A stretch of 64,000 bases of DNA from Paraglaciecola sp. MB-3u-78 (GTDB lineage: Bacteria; Pseudomonadota; Gammaproteobacteria; Enterobacterales; Alteromonadaceae), in contig NZ_PJCF01000004.1 in NCBI RefSeq assembly GCF_002835935.1, positions 434,001 to 498,000 of the forward strand, in the 5' to 3' direction. The position numbers were made by a program, and so were the translations under genes. Position 1 is the first letter of the stretch; every line of letters begins with the position of its first letter. The notes below the pieces were generated by a model that saw only the letters and a list, made by a program, of their open reading frames with translations, was not told the origin of the DNA and did not search any database. This document shows, piece by piece, positions 46,168-54,275 of this stretch.

Positions 46168-46333
46168 GGGGGCAGCTCCAAATTAAAAGTTAACCTTAAT
46201 TGAATCTCTTCAACTAAGTCATTCTTTTGCCAAGAAAGCCAAGAGTTTCAGTGGTTGGTGTGCCACAACATATTATTCAACGGGGTAAAACCGGCCAGTG
46301 TTCTTTGCTGATGATGGTAATATGAAAGCCTAT
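46168..46333 (+). repeat. RAYT relic (N-terminal end), copy 1
   Basis: Begins GGGGGGCAGCTCCAAATTAA and later encodes a frame-shifted version of a RAYT start (MPRKPR..VVGVPQHIIQRG in intact relatives; here 'AKKAKSFSGWCATTYYSTG'-like). The same 180 bp recur at 51893-52080. It ends about 130 bp before the SRPBCC-SDR gene. Confidence 0.6.
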
Positions 46334-46463
46334 GACCCTTTTATCTAATTTTGATCTGGCCCTGGCCCTTTCTTAGACGCCGTAAATCATTTAACTCATC
46401 GCTGAACTAAACTGCTCTTCGCTGCGTATTTTTTTCAACTATCTGTTAACGATGGAACCTAGT

Positions 46464-47891
46464 ATGAGTAATATTACTACCCTAGATAAAACTATTGAAG
46501 TGACACGCAAGCTCCATGAGGCATTTGCCTACGTGAGTGAGTTCTCACGTATTGAGCAATGGGATCCTGCTGTAGCTAAGGCCTTGAAGCTATCTAGTGG
46601 GAAACCCAGCGTCGGCAGTCGCTATCAGATCGACATGAAAGTAGGCTTTACTCTGTACTACGAAATTATTGAATTTGAAGTTAATAAGCGGCTGCTAATG
46701 ACGGTCGATTCAAAACTATTTACAGCCGTAGAAGAGATTATATTTACCGATACTGATACCGGCACCAAGGTGCGTTATATCGCTAACTTTAACTTCCCGG
46801 CGCCCGTAGCGATTATCAGTCGATTAAATCCTGCGGTAATGGATCGGGTCGGCAACATTGCACTTGAAGGCTTAAGAAAAGCGTTAGAAGACAATTTTAC
46901 TACTCCCAAGGCGTCAAAAGTTCTGGCAGTCGCCGACAAGCTAATACTGCCAGGTGTCTGGCGTTTTACTCGCTTGGGTTATACAAATTCCCGTAAGCAC
47001 TGGAATGCGCTGTCGGCATATATGCATGATCGCCATGCAATCATAACAGGAGCTACTTCCGGTATTGGTTTGGCAGCTGCGAAACAATTGGCTGAACTTG
47101 GCGCAGAGTTAACATTGTTAGTACGTGATAAAAACAAAGCTCAGCAAGTTGTACGTGAACTAATAGAGCAAACTGGTCATACTCGAATCAATATAGAGCT
47201 TGCCGATATGTCGCTAATGAAAGATGTACATGCGTTGGCAGACCGTCTACTTAAAGCAGGTAAACCGGTTGATATATTAATTAATAATGCCGGCGCTTTG
47301 TTTAATCCCCGCAAACAAACCACTGAAGGTTTAGAGCAGAGTTTTGCCTTGTTGCTACTTGGGCCTTATATCCTTACCGAACGATTGCATCCATTACTGG
47401 CAAAGTCTGAGTCAGCAAGAGTCGTTAACGTACTGTCGGGCGGAATGTACTCGCAAAAGATCCAGGTCAACGACTTACAAAGCCAACGGGGTGAATACTC
47501 AGGCTCTACTGCATATGCGAGAGCAAAACGCGGCTTAATGATCTTGACCGAAGAATGGGCTAAGCGCTGGCAAGGTGATGATATAAGCGTCAATGCAATG
47601 CATCCTGGCTGGGTAGACACGCCTGGGGTTGTCAATGCTTTGCCAGAGTTTTATCAAGTGACTAAGTGTTTACTGCGTAAACCTGAGCAGGGCGCGGATA
47701 CTATTACTTGGCTAGCCGCTGCTACAGAAGCGAGTAAAGTATCTGGTAAGTTTTGGCTAGATCGAGAGCAGCACCCTAGTCATCTTTCAAAACGTACAGT
47801 TGAAACTGCCGCTCAGAGAAAGCAGTTGCTAGTGGAGCTGGAAAAATTAGAAAAAACAACTGCGGCGACTAAACCAAAACGACGCACATAA
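46464..47891 (+). CDS. SRPBCC-SDR fusion oxidoreductase (DHRS12-like)
   Basis: About 475 residues from the ATG at 46464 (46452 is an in-frame alternative). Residues 1-150 form an SRPBCC/polyketide-cyclase-like ligand-binding domain ('LHEAFAYVSEFSRIEQWDP'). From about residue 195 a short-chain dehydrogenase follows: 'IITGATSGIGLAAA' (NAD(P) binding, TGxxxGIG), 'DILINNAGALF', Ser of 'VLSGGMYS', and catalytic Tyr-Lys in 'YARAKRG'. The C-terminus is basic. The SDR part resembles DHRS12. It presumably reduces or oxidises a hydrophobic substrate bound by the first domain; the substrate is unknown. Confidence 0.82.
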   Translation: MSNITTLDKTIEVTRKLHEAFAYVSEFSRIEQWDPAVAKALKLSSGKPSVGSRYQIDMKVGFTLYYEIIEFEVNKRLLMTVDSKLFTAVEEIIFTDTDTGTKVRYIANFNFPAPVAIISRLNPAVMDRVGNIALEGLRKALEDNFTTPKASKVLAVADKLILPGVWRFTRLGYTNSRKHWNALSAYMHDRHAIITGATSGIGLAAAKQLAELGAELTLLVRDKNKAQQVVRELIEQTGHTRINIELADMSLMKDVHALADRLLKAGKPVDILINNAGALFNPRKQTTEGLEQSFALLLLGPYILTERLHPLLAKSESARVVNVLSGGMYSQKIQVNDLQSQRGEYSGSTAYARAKRGLMILTEEWAKRWQGDDISVNAMHPGWVDTPGVVNALPEFYQVTKCLLRKPEQGADTITWLAAATEASKVSGKFWLDREQHPSHLSKRTVETAAQRKQLLVELEKLEKTTAATKPKRRT

Positions 47892-47926
47892 GGGGGTAGG
47901 TCTTAATTTTGCAGTTTAAAAGGGGG

Positions 47927-48067
47927 CGTAGTCAATTTAAATAGTCGTTTTCTCGCCAATCTGCGGGGAGATAAAGAAGACCGCCAACTTTAATACAGTG
48001 ATAGTAGTTCCAAGTTGTTTAACGCATTAAAAATCAAATGATTTCTATTTTTCAACGAACCTGTCCC
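47927..48067 (+). repeat. 140-bp dispersed repeat, copy A
   Basis: Starts CGTAGTCAATTTAAATAGTC and ends TTTTTCAACGAACCTG. Near-identical to copies B (48901) and C (52102). On the minus strand it can be read as 'GGLLYLPADWRENDYLN', conserved in copies A and B, so it may be the tail of a degenerate ORF. The rest of 47892-48266 shows no gene. Confidence 0.78.
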
Positions 48068-48278
48068 TGAGGGATCCCCACGAATATTCGAGCATTAAAA
48101 TTGCCAGCAATCATACTTCTGAGTTTTAACACCACAGTTCCAGTTCCCCAGTTCCAGTTATGAAGCTACTGAGTGAACGCGCAGTATGCTAATCCGTCCA
48201 ATTTGAAAATGGTAATAAGACTAAATTAAGTCTATATTTGGTCTTATTGTTGTATTGAATTAATCGTTGGAGATAGAA

Positions 48279-48551
48279 ATGAGTTTATTAACCCACACCA
48301 AACCTATCAGTTATTTAAAAGCGAATGCGGCCAAAATTGCGCAAGAGTTAAAAGAAGATGGGGAACATTATGTGATAACCCAAAATGGCGAGCCAGCTAT
48401 GGTGGTGCAATCGGTACACGAGTACGAACAAACGCAAGAAACCTTAGCCATGCTTAAAATGTTGGCACAAAGTGAACATGATATTGCTCAGGGCAATACT
48501 ATCCCTGCAGATGATGTCATCGCACAACTTAGAAAACGTCACTCGTTGTGA
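48279..48551 (+). CDS. Phd/YefM-family antitoxin
   Basis: 90 residues from the ATG at 48279, preceded by GGAG; a longer start at 48267 has no ribosome-binding site. 'MSLLTHTKPISYLKANAAKI' and 'YVITQNGEPAMVVQSVHEYE' are the YefM/Phd DNA-binding fold. The C-terminal tail should neutralise the toxin encoded next. The last codons overlap the toxin start (GTGA). Confidence 0.88.
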   Translation: MSLLTHTKPISYLKANAAKIAQELKEDGEHYVITQNGEPAMVVQSVHEYEQTQETLAMLKMLAQSEHDIAQGNTIPADDVIAQLRKRHSL

Positions 48552-48874
48552 AAAAGTACTCTGTTGAAATCACGCGTTCTGCTTTAAAAGATTTAGAACA
48601 AATTAGTGATTTTTATCTAAGCCATAGTGATCAAAAAATAGTCACTTACCTAATATCGTTAATAGAAAGTGCAATTGAACAATTAAAAACGATGCCAGAG
48701 CGGGGTGGTGAAGTGTCAACTTTAGTGAGAGAAACGGGAAGACGGTATCAGCAGTATCTAGCGGATCCGTTTAGAGTAATTTACCGAGTTGAAAAAAATA
48801 GTGTATTTGTTGTGATGGTATTGCATCAACGACAAAGCATTCAAAAGGCGTTGCGTAACCGTTTACTTAAATAA
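48548..48874 (+). CDS. RelE/ParE-family toxin
   Basis: 108 residues from a GTG overlapping the antitoxin stop by 4 bases. 'VEITRSALKDLEQISDFYLSH', 'LKTMPERGGEV' and 'YLADPFRVIYRVEKNSVFVVMVLHQRQ' are the ParE/RelE fold. Members either poison gyrase (ParE) or cleave mRNA at the ribosome (RelE); the sequence does not decide between them. Confidence 0.88.
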   Translation: MKKYSVEITRSALKDLEQISDFYLSHSDQKIVTYLISLIESAIEQLKTMPERGGEVSTLVRETGRRYQQYLADPFRVIYRVEKNSVFVVMVLHQRQSIQKALRNRLLK

Positions 48875-48900
48875 CATTGGAGACAAGGAATAAAAGGGCT

Positions 48901-49040
48901 CGTAGTCAATTTAAATAGTCGTTCTCACGCCAATCTTCGGGAAGATAAAGAAGACCGCCATCCTTAATACGGTGATAGAAGTTCCAAGTTGTTTAACGCT
49001 TTAAAAATCAAATGATTTCTATTTTTCAACGTACCTGACC
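48901..49040 (+). repeat. 140-bp dispersed repeat, copy B
   Basis: Same ends as copy A. Lies directly after the toxin gene, between it and recX. On the minus strand it reads 'TTWNFYHRIKDGGLLYLPED' and 'WRENDYLN' up to a stop, the best-preserved version. Confidence 0.78.
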
Positions 49041-49097
49041 CTTCAGAATTTTGCAGAATTATTGGTTTGCATTTCTTCTGGCAAATACTGAATTGCC

Positions 49098-49601
49098 TTA
49101 ATCCTCTTTACCTGAGCGGCTAATCGCTTTATTGGCAACTGAATATGAGAACCCTTGCCCAATCAAATGTCTTAATGCTTTTTGTTTAAGTTTTTCATCT
49201 ACAATTGGGGATTCACCGAATTTTTTAAATTTAAGTGCTAGTGCTTTATCTAAATAGTCTTCTTCAGTGTGATCTAATGATTCTACGCACTCATTGATTA
49301 TTTGGGATGTGAAGCCTTTGGCGTAAAGTTTTTGTCTTATTTTGTTGGGACCAATATTCTTTTCTGAATAACTTAGGGTCAAGCGTTTTGCATACTGAAG
49401 ATCATCAACAATTCCTCGTTCGAGAAGGTGGTTAAGCGCTTCCTCATTAAATGAGGTATCTTCTTTGAATAAACTGTTTGCCTTTTGCATTAAGGTTTTT
49501 GATGTGTAATCTCCATATTTGCCAATCAACCACAAGTAATAGCCTTTCACTCGTTCGTACGTTATCTCCTTAGGCTTTGCATCTTGCTTTTTTTTAAACA
49601 T
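49098..49601 (-). CDS. recX: RecX-family regulatory protein
   Basis: 167 residues with the three helical repeats of RecX ('VKGYYLWLIGKYGDYTSKTL', 'LERGIVDDLQYAKRLTLSY' and 'IGPNKIRQKLYAKGFTSQII'). RecX caps RecA filaments and limits RecA activity. It normally follows recA, but here no recA is nearby and it is flanked by repeat DNA, so this may be a second or displaced copy. Start ATG at 49601. Confidence 0.85.
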   Translation of the reverse strand: MFKKKQDAKPKEITYERVKGYYLWLIGKYGDYTSKTLMQKANSLFKEDTSFNEEALNHLLERGIVDDLQYAKRLTLSYSEKNIGPNKIRQKLYAKGFTSQIINECVESLDHTEEDYLDKALALKFKKFGESPIVDEKLKQKALRHLIGQGFSYSVANKAISRSGKED

Positions 49602-49780
49602 GTTTTAGATCTTCTAATTTAAAGGTGCAACAAGTTGTGCCAGCATGATTCGCGGCGTAGCGGCTGAAACAGGACTGGCATAAAAATCCATTAAAGCAAA
49701 GTATTCGACAATGAATCACCCCAACCAACCCTCTATGTCAGGCTAGTTGTCGGGGTCGATGCACCGGACGTTATACAATT

Positions 49781-51646
49781 TTACCAGTGGTAAGTTGCAC
49801 TGATTGTATATTGTTCTCCTCGGCCAGGTGTGCCAGGGATTTCTTCAAAAGATTCATCCCAAAGATTGTCTGCCGCAAGCATAATATCTAGTCCCTTAAA
49901 CTGCGAGGGCGTTATCTTTAACGTTAGGTGTGTGAATAAAGCATCGTCGGCACCGTTGCGTAGCGTATTTTCTTCTTGTTTACGCCACTCGTTATCAACG
50001 CGGACTTCAACCATGTCGGTAGGGTGCCAAATAACACCTAATGTGACGCGATGATCTGGGTAGTTCAATGCATAAAAGCTAGCATCGATATCAGCAGTGC
50101 CATAATCTTCAGATTTCTTAAGAAAGGTATAGCTGGTAATGATCTCTGTGTTGTCAAAACGCTTTATGGCAAGTAACTCTAAACCTAATGTCTTTATGTC
50201 GACTGGATTTGCGGTACGGGCAGTGGTTGAACTTAAATTATAAGTCCAATCGGTTAAATCGTTATCTTGTCGATAAAAAATAGCAGAATCAAGACGCCAA
50301 GTGTCGTGGTCTAATGCCAAGCCTAATTCAATGTTTTTAGTTGTTTCTCGCTCAAGATCATAGTTACTTCTGAATAACCCACTGCTGTTACTGCCACCGA
50401 TAGCCGTATAACCAGGCACTTGACTGGCTTGGGCATAAGAAAGATAGACAGTTTGATAGGTATCGTCAGCATTTATGGTGTTCAACGTTATATCCCCAAT
50501 CAGTGATGTTTCGGAGCTATCTCGATTAGTATCGTCAAAAGCAGCGCCGAGGCGATACGTTAACTGTTGATCATTTTTTAGATCTATTTGGTATTCAGGT
50601 AATACACTGAACTTGTAATAACGACGAGTGGTGAAGTTATTTTCAAGGCTGGTTGATTCAATACCGTCTGTTATAAATTGTGCAGAATAATTGAGTGCAA
50701 AGGATGCTGTTTTTCCATGGCGACCGGAAAGCGCTATCGATTTAACCTCAGTTTCGTGAAAAGCCTGGAATGTATCGGGGTTTTCACGGGAAAAAATATA
50801 ATGGTCGTTGTGACGACGATAGTAAGTCGACACTTCAAATGTGCTGTCTTGTGCATATTGTTGTTTATGATTAAATATTAATAGTCGCGCTTTGGTGTCT
50901 TCAGTTTCATTGACATTAAAGGGGGTGTACATATTTGGCCAACCAAAGAATTTTTCCTGAACACCTAAAAACAGGTCTGTTTGTGATGATGGCCCAACTA
51001 ACTGAATACGACCAGATACGCGCTGAAATTGGTGGTCGCCATTTTCTATAGTACCGTCACTTTCAGAGCGAGAGAGCTCACCTTCAAAACCGATAGTCCA
51101 ATCATTAACGTCATCCAGTGCCAACGTCACACCACTGTGAATTCGTTGTAGATTAAAGTTATTATTACCTGCGCCAATAGAAACGCTACCTGATGTTTTT
51201 ATGGGGGTCCAGTAGCGAGAAACAGTGCCTACTGAACTGTTAACACCGAGATGCGCATTGTCGACGCCAGTCATTACACTGGCGTTACTTAGCATTTCTT
51301 GAGCGATAGGAATTTCCGCAAAATAATGCCCGGTTTGCGGATCAAATAATGTGGCGCTGCCTACTCTAAAGCCCGTATTTTCGAAAATACCGCCACGGAT
51401 CGTCACATCGGCTTGAGCTTCCGCCATATTGCGAGACTGTAGATCAACACGGGGATCATATTCCAGGTTTGAAATGGGTGAACCAAAGGTTCCCACCGGT
51501 TTATCATTCGCGGTTGCTGATCCCTCAACCGTAATTTTCTCAACATATTTTACTTCATTGCTATTGTCGGGCTCATCGGATGCCGATGAAAAAGCCGATA
51601 CGCTAAATAACAAAGCAGGCAAAGCAACTTGTACAACCAGATTCAT
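49781..51646 (-). CDS. TonB-dependent outer-membrane receptor
   Basis: 621 residues. A signal peptide (about 1-23, ending SASS/SASD) precedes a TonB-box-like 'VEKITVEGSA'. The plug domain covers about residues 45-150 ('ADVTIRGGIFENTGFRVGSATLFDPQTGHYF'-like region), followed by a 22-strand barrel ending in aromatic 'YTISATYHW', the outer-membrane C-terminal signature. The plug resembles BtuB-type or small siderophore receptors, but the ligand cannot be told. A 15-bp palindrome lies about 90 bp upstream. No transporter genes accompany it. Gap 49602-49780 has no gene. Confidence 0.9.
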   Translation of the reverse strand: MNLVVQVALPALLFSVSAFSSASDEPDNSNEVKYVEKITVEGSATANDKPVGTFGSPISNLEYDPRVDLQSRNMAEAQADVTIRGGIFENTGFRVGSATLFDPQTGHYFAEIPIAQEMLSNASVMTGVDNAHLGVNSSVGTVSRYWTPIKTSGSVSIGAGNNNFNLQRIHSGVTLALDDVNDWTIGFEGELSRSESDGTIENGDHQFQRVSGRIQLVGPSSQTDLFLGVQEKFFGWPNMYTPFNVNETEDTKARLLIFNHKQQYAQDSTFEVSTYYRRHNDHYIFSRENPDTFQAFHETEVKSIALSGRHGKTASFALNYSAQFITDGIESTSLENNFTTRRYYKFSVLPEYQIDLKNDQQLTYRLGAAFDDTNRDSSETSLIGDITLNTINADDTYQTVYLSYAQASQVPGYTAIGGSNSSGLFRSNYDLERETTKNIELGLALDHDTWRLDSAIFYRQDNDLTDWTYNLSSTTARTANPVDIKTLGLELLAIKRFDNTEIITSYTFLKKSEDYGTADIDASFYALNYPDHRVTLGVIWHPTDMVEVRVDNEWRKQEENTLRNGADDALFTHLTLKITPSQFKGLDIMLAADNLWDESFEEIPGTPGRGEQYTISATYHW

Positions 51647-51732
51647 GTTAATGCTCTCTATTTTCAGTGTTAGGACTACTGGTACAAACGATTATTTTTC
51701 TGCTACCTCACACAACAATATGAACGACTAGG

Positions 51733-51747
51733 AGAATGAATCATTCT
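51733..51747. promoter_or_regulatory. Palindrome upstream of the TonB receptor, candidate operator
   Basis: AGAATGA-A-TCATTCT, a perfect 7+7 inverted repeat, flanked further out by ACTAG/CTAGT. It is 86 bp upstream of the receptor start, in the promoter zone. Metal-responsive repressors often bind such sites near these genes; the regulator is not known. Confidence 0.4.
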
Positions 51748-51892
51748 TCTACTAGTGCTATACAACGGAGCTTAATATATTGGAACAACCCAACGAAAAG
51801 GTCGTTAGATAATGCTGAGGTTAAGTTGAAAGGTAGTAATCGTTACGTTAGTCAATATTGTATCGTAGCGGTTAAAATATAGATGCATAAAA

Positions 51893-52080
51893 AGGGTGGC
51901 AGATCCAAATTAAAAACTCAACTTAATTGAATCTCTTCAACTAAGTCATTCTTATGCCAGAAAGCCAAAAGTAGCAGTGGTTGGTGTGCGGAACGTATTA
52001 TTCAACGGGATAACAACCGGCAAGTGATCTTTGCAGATGAGGGTGATATGAAAGCCTATGTCACATGGTTGAAAGATTAA
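51893..52080 (+). repeat. RAYT relic (N-terminal end), copy 2
   Basis: Begins AGGGTGGCAGATCCAAATTA and reads 'VAVVGV', 'IIQRDNNRQVIFADEGDMKA' and 'YVTWLKD' before a stop, the start of an MPRKPR-type RAYT transposase with a 1-bp loss near its beginning. Matches 46168-46333. It is followed at once by dispersed repeat copy C. Confidence 0.65.
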
Positions 52081-52101
52081 AATAAAAGCAATAAAAGGGA
52101 T

Positions 52102-52242
52102 CGTATTCAATTTAAATAGTCGTTCTCTCGCCAATCTGCGCGGAGATAAAGAAGACCGCCTCCTTAATACAGTGATAGAAGATCCTAGTTGTTTAACGCA
52201 TTACAAATCAAATAATTTCTATTTTTCAACGAACCTGATCCC
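52102..52242 (+). repeat. 140-bp dispersed repeat, copy C
   Basis: Same ends as copies A and B, with more point changes and a small deletion that breaks the conserved minus-strand frame. Adjacent to a RAYT relic, which suggests both belong to one decayed element. The rest of 52243-52481 shows no gene. Confidence 0.75.
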
Positions 52243-52481
52243 GCAAAAGTCTTGTTGAACAACTCAGAGCGAGAAGGTGACCTTCAAAAGATTGTTTGGT
52301 AATCTAAATTAAAGTCGCTAAACGCGCCAAAGCCAACACTGCTTGGATGCTAAGCAAAGGCTGAATACGCGATAAATTTATAAATCGTTAACCGCTGACG
52401 AAACAGCCAATAGTCATTACTTAGAGGGATAAAATAGTCATCAAAGCACAACATGAGTCTAACCATACTCCAGCCAGCGAA

Positions 52482-53168
52482 ATGCGTTTGAAAGGGCGTG
52501 CGGTAAAACCCAAAGACGCGGCAACTCTTATTATTGTTCGTCGGGATAGCGAGCAACCCAAAATCCTTATGGGTAAACGCGCTGCAGGACACAAGTTTAT
52601 GCCTAATAAGTATGTTTTCCCCGGTGGTAAAGTGGATGCGGGAGATAGTCGTATTCGGCCACCTTACGATCTGCATCCAAGAGTGCTGCAACGTTTGATG
52701 AAAGGATGTTCTGAGACGCGCGCGAGGTCGCTGGCACTGGCGGCAATTCGTGAAACCTTTGAAGAAACCGGGCTGATTCTTGGCGAAGCGGATTCTGTGA
52801 CAATTACGAGCCGCTCGCCTCAGTGGAGCGTGTTTTTGCAACACGGTATTAATCCACGTCTGGATACACTCAATGTTATCGCCAGAGCCATTACGCCACC
52901 CTATCGAAACCGTCGCTTTGATACGCGGTTTTTTATGGTTGAAGCCGATCTTATACAGGGAGATGTGCACGCTGCATCGGAGGGATCTGGCGAATTATTA
53001 GCACTGCATTGGGTCTCGCTCGAAGATGCCGAGCAACTCGAACTGCCAATTATCACGCGGATGATACTCAAAGAAGTTGCACAACGCTTAGTCGACGGTC
53101 ATTCGCCAGACGTTGAGGGGCCTTTTATTTACTTCCGTAATGGGAAACCTATCATAGACAAAATATAG
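52482..53168 (+). CDS. Nudix hydrolase
   Basis: 228 residues. The N-terminal strand 'KDAATLIIVRR' is followed by 'KYVFPGGKVDAGDS' and the Nudix helix 'ALAAIRETFEETGLILGE' (REXXEEXGU) around residues 85-100, with the long insertion before it that is typical of the NUDT19/CoA-type group. Substrate probably a nucleoside diphosphate or acyl-CoA derivative; not decidable. Monocistronic. ATG at 52482 is chosen because no upstream in-frame start has a better context. Confidence 0.82.
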   Translation: MRLKGRAVKPKDAATLIIVRRDSEQPKILMGKRAAGHKFMPNKYVFPGGKVDAGDSRIRPPYDLHPRVLQRLMKGCSETRARSLALAAIRETFEETGLILGEADSVTITSRSPQWSVFLQHGINPRLDTLNVIARAITPPYRNRRFDTRFFMVEADLIQGDVHAASEGSGELLALHWVSLEDAEQLELPIITRMILKEVAQRLVDGHSPDVEGPFIYFRNGKPIIDKI

Positions 53169-53365
53169 CTCTGGTAAATCACTCACCTGCAATATTGGGG
53201 CATAACCATTTTAAAAATCGATGGGGCGGTGACGTTGATTTTGGATTTTGTGATCAGTCACATCTGAGACAAGACTAGATTTTGGTCTCAAAAAATAACT
53301 AGACACTAAGATAAAAATGCAAAAGAGTATTTGCTGTTGGACGTTTAATCAGGGGGTAAGTTTTC

Positions 53366-53602
53366 CTAAATCAACCATGAGGTTGATGCGGGATTAGTAG
53401 GTTGAGATACGACAAACATATTAAATTCAAGTGTGTCGCCAGCAAAACAAGAGGGATTTACTGGCGCAGGTAGTTAAAAAAACGAAACGGTATTAGTACT
53501 TGGGTCTGCGGCGTATGTGAATTCAAGAACGTTGTTACCAGCCAAATCAACTGTTGCGATGGATGCACCACCGCAACATTCGAAAACGTCCTGAACACTC
53601 AT
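53366..53602 (-). pseudogene. Remnant of a secreted protein gene, frameshifted
   Basis: The minus strand reads 'CCGGASIATVDLAGNNVLEF' and 'TYAADPSTNTVSFF' up to a stop at 53474. A neighbouring frame continues 'PVNPSCFAGDTLEFNMFVVS' and 'QPTNPASTSWLI' to a stop at 53366. The coding-like composition on both sides of one frameshift suggests the tail of a beta-rich exported protein. Family not recognised. Confidence 0.45.
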
Positions 53603-53699
53603 AGCCCTGCGTGCACATATAGGAAGAATACTTATCCGATTTTTTCCTTACTTAAATTAGTGTCAAAGCCAAGTCCATAATGATGGCATTTCATATCTC

Positions 53700-54057
53700 T
53701 GAAGGCTTCTGTTTATACAATACAAACAGGGTACCCATAGGTCGGTAACGACATAGCTGCCCAGTAAAGGCTTCAGGGATATTTGTTGCATTAGGATAAA
53801 GTAACGTAATGCACCGCCAGTTACGATCCTCTGTATGAAAGAAGCTTGGTTTTCTGGTTTTTCGTTCGTTTTGATGTCATGAACTTCTTCATAAAGTGTG
53901 ATATTGCGACCTTGTTACAAAAGCTGCCATCGCGTTTCTTCTCGTAGTAAACCTATTAGGTATGACAAAGGAAAGGATTTTTTTCAAAACAGTGTTTATA
54001 TTCATGGCATTAATGATTTGTGAGGTTCGGCGATTGATCTGCTCACTAATTGCCATG
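53700..54057 (-). pseudogene. Possible degraded gene of unknown family
   Basis: An ATG at 54057 preceded by AGGGA opens 'MAISEQINRRTSQIINAMNI' and stops after about 55 codons; another frame then reads 'DRNWRCITLLYPNATNIPEA' and 'FTGQLCRYRPMGTLFVLYKQ'. This looks like a gene with a frameshift, but I cannot name it. No other gene is seen in 53169-54275. Confidence 0.35.
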
Positions 54058-54275
54058 AATGTTCCCTTTTTTTAATTATCCCTATGATTTTTATGGGTAT
54101 TTGTGGGAATGCCTCAGACTACACCCCCTTTAAATTCTGCGTGCATGGCACTTAATCGCTTTCTGGACTACACTTTTTTTTACACGAGTAGGACAGCCCA
54201 TACTAGAACATTATGCATCAAGCGAAGGCTGGACTGCGGTGCCAAATTATTATTCACTGTAAAAGGAGAGTTACC

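Noticed and set aside
51647-51900. Cobalamin or other riboswitch in front of the TonB receptor
   Set aside because: I looked for the conserved B12-box and a long structured leader and saw only a short palindrome.
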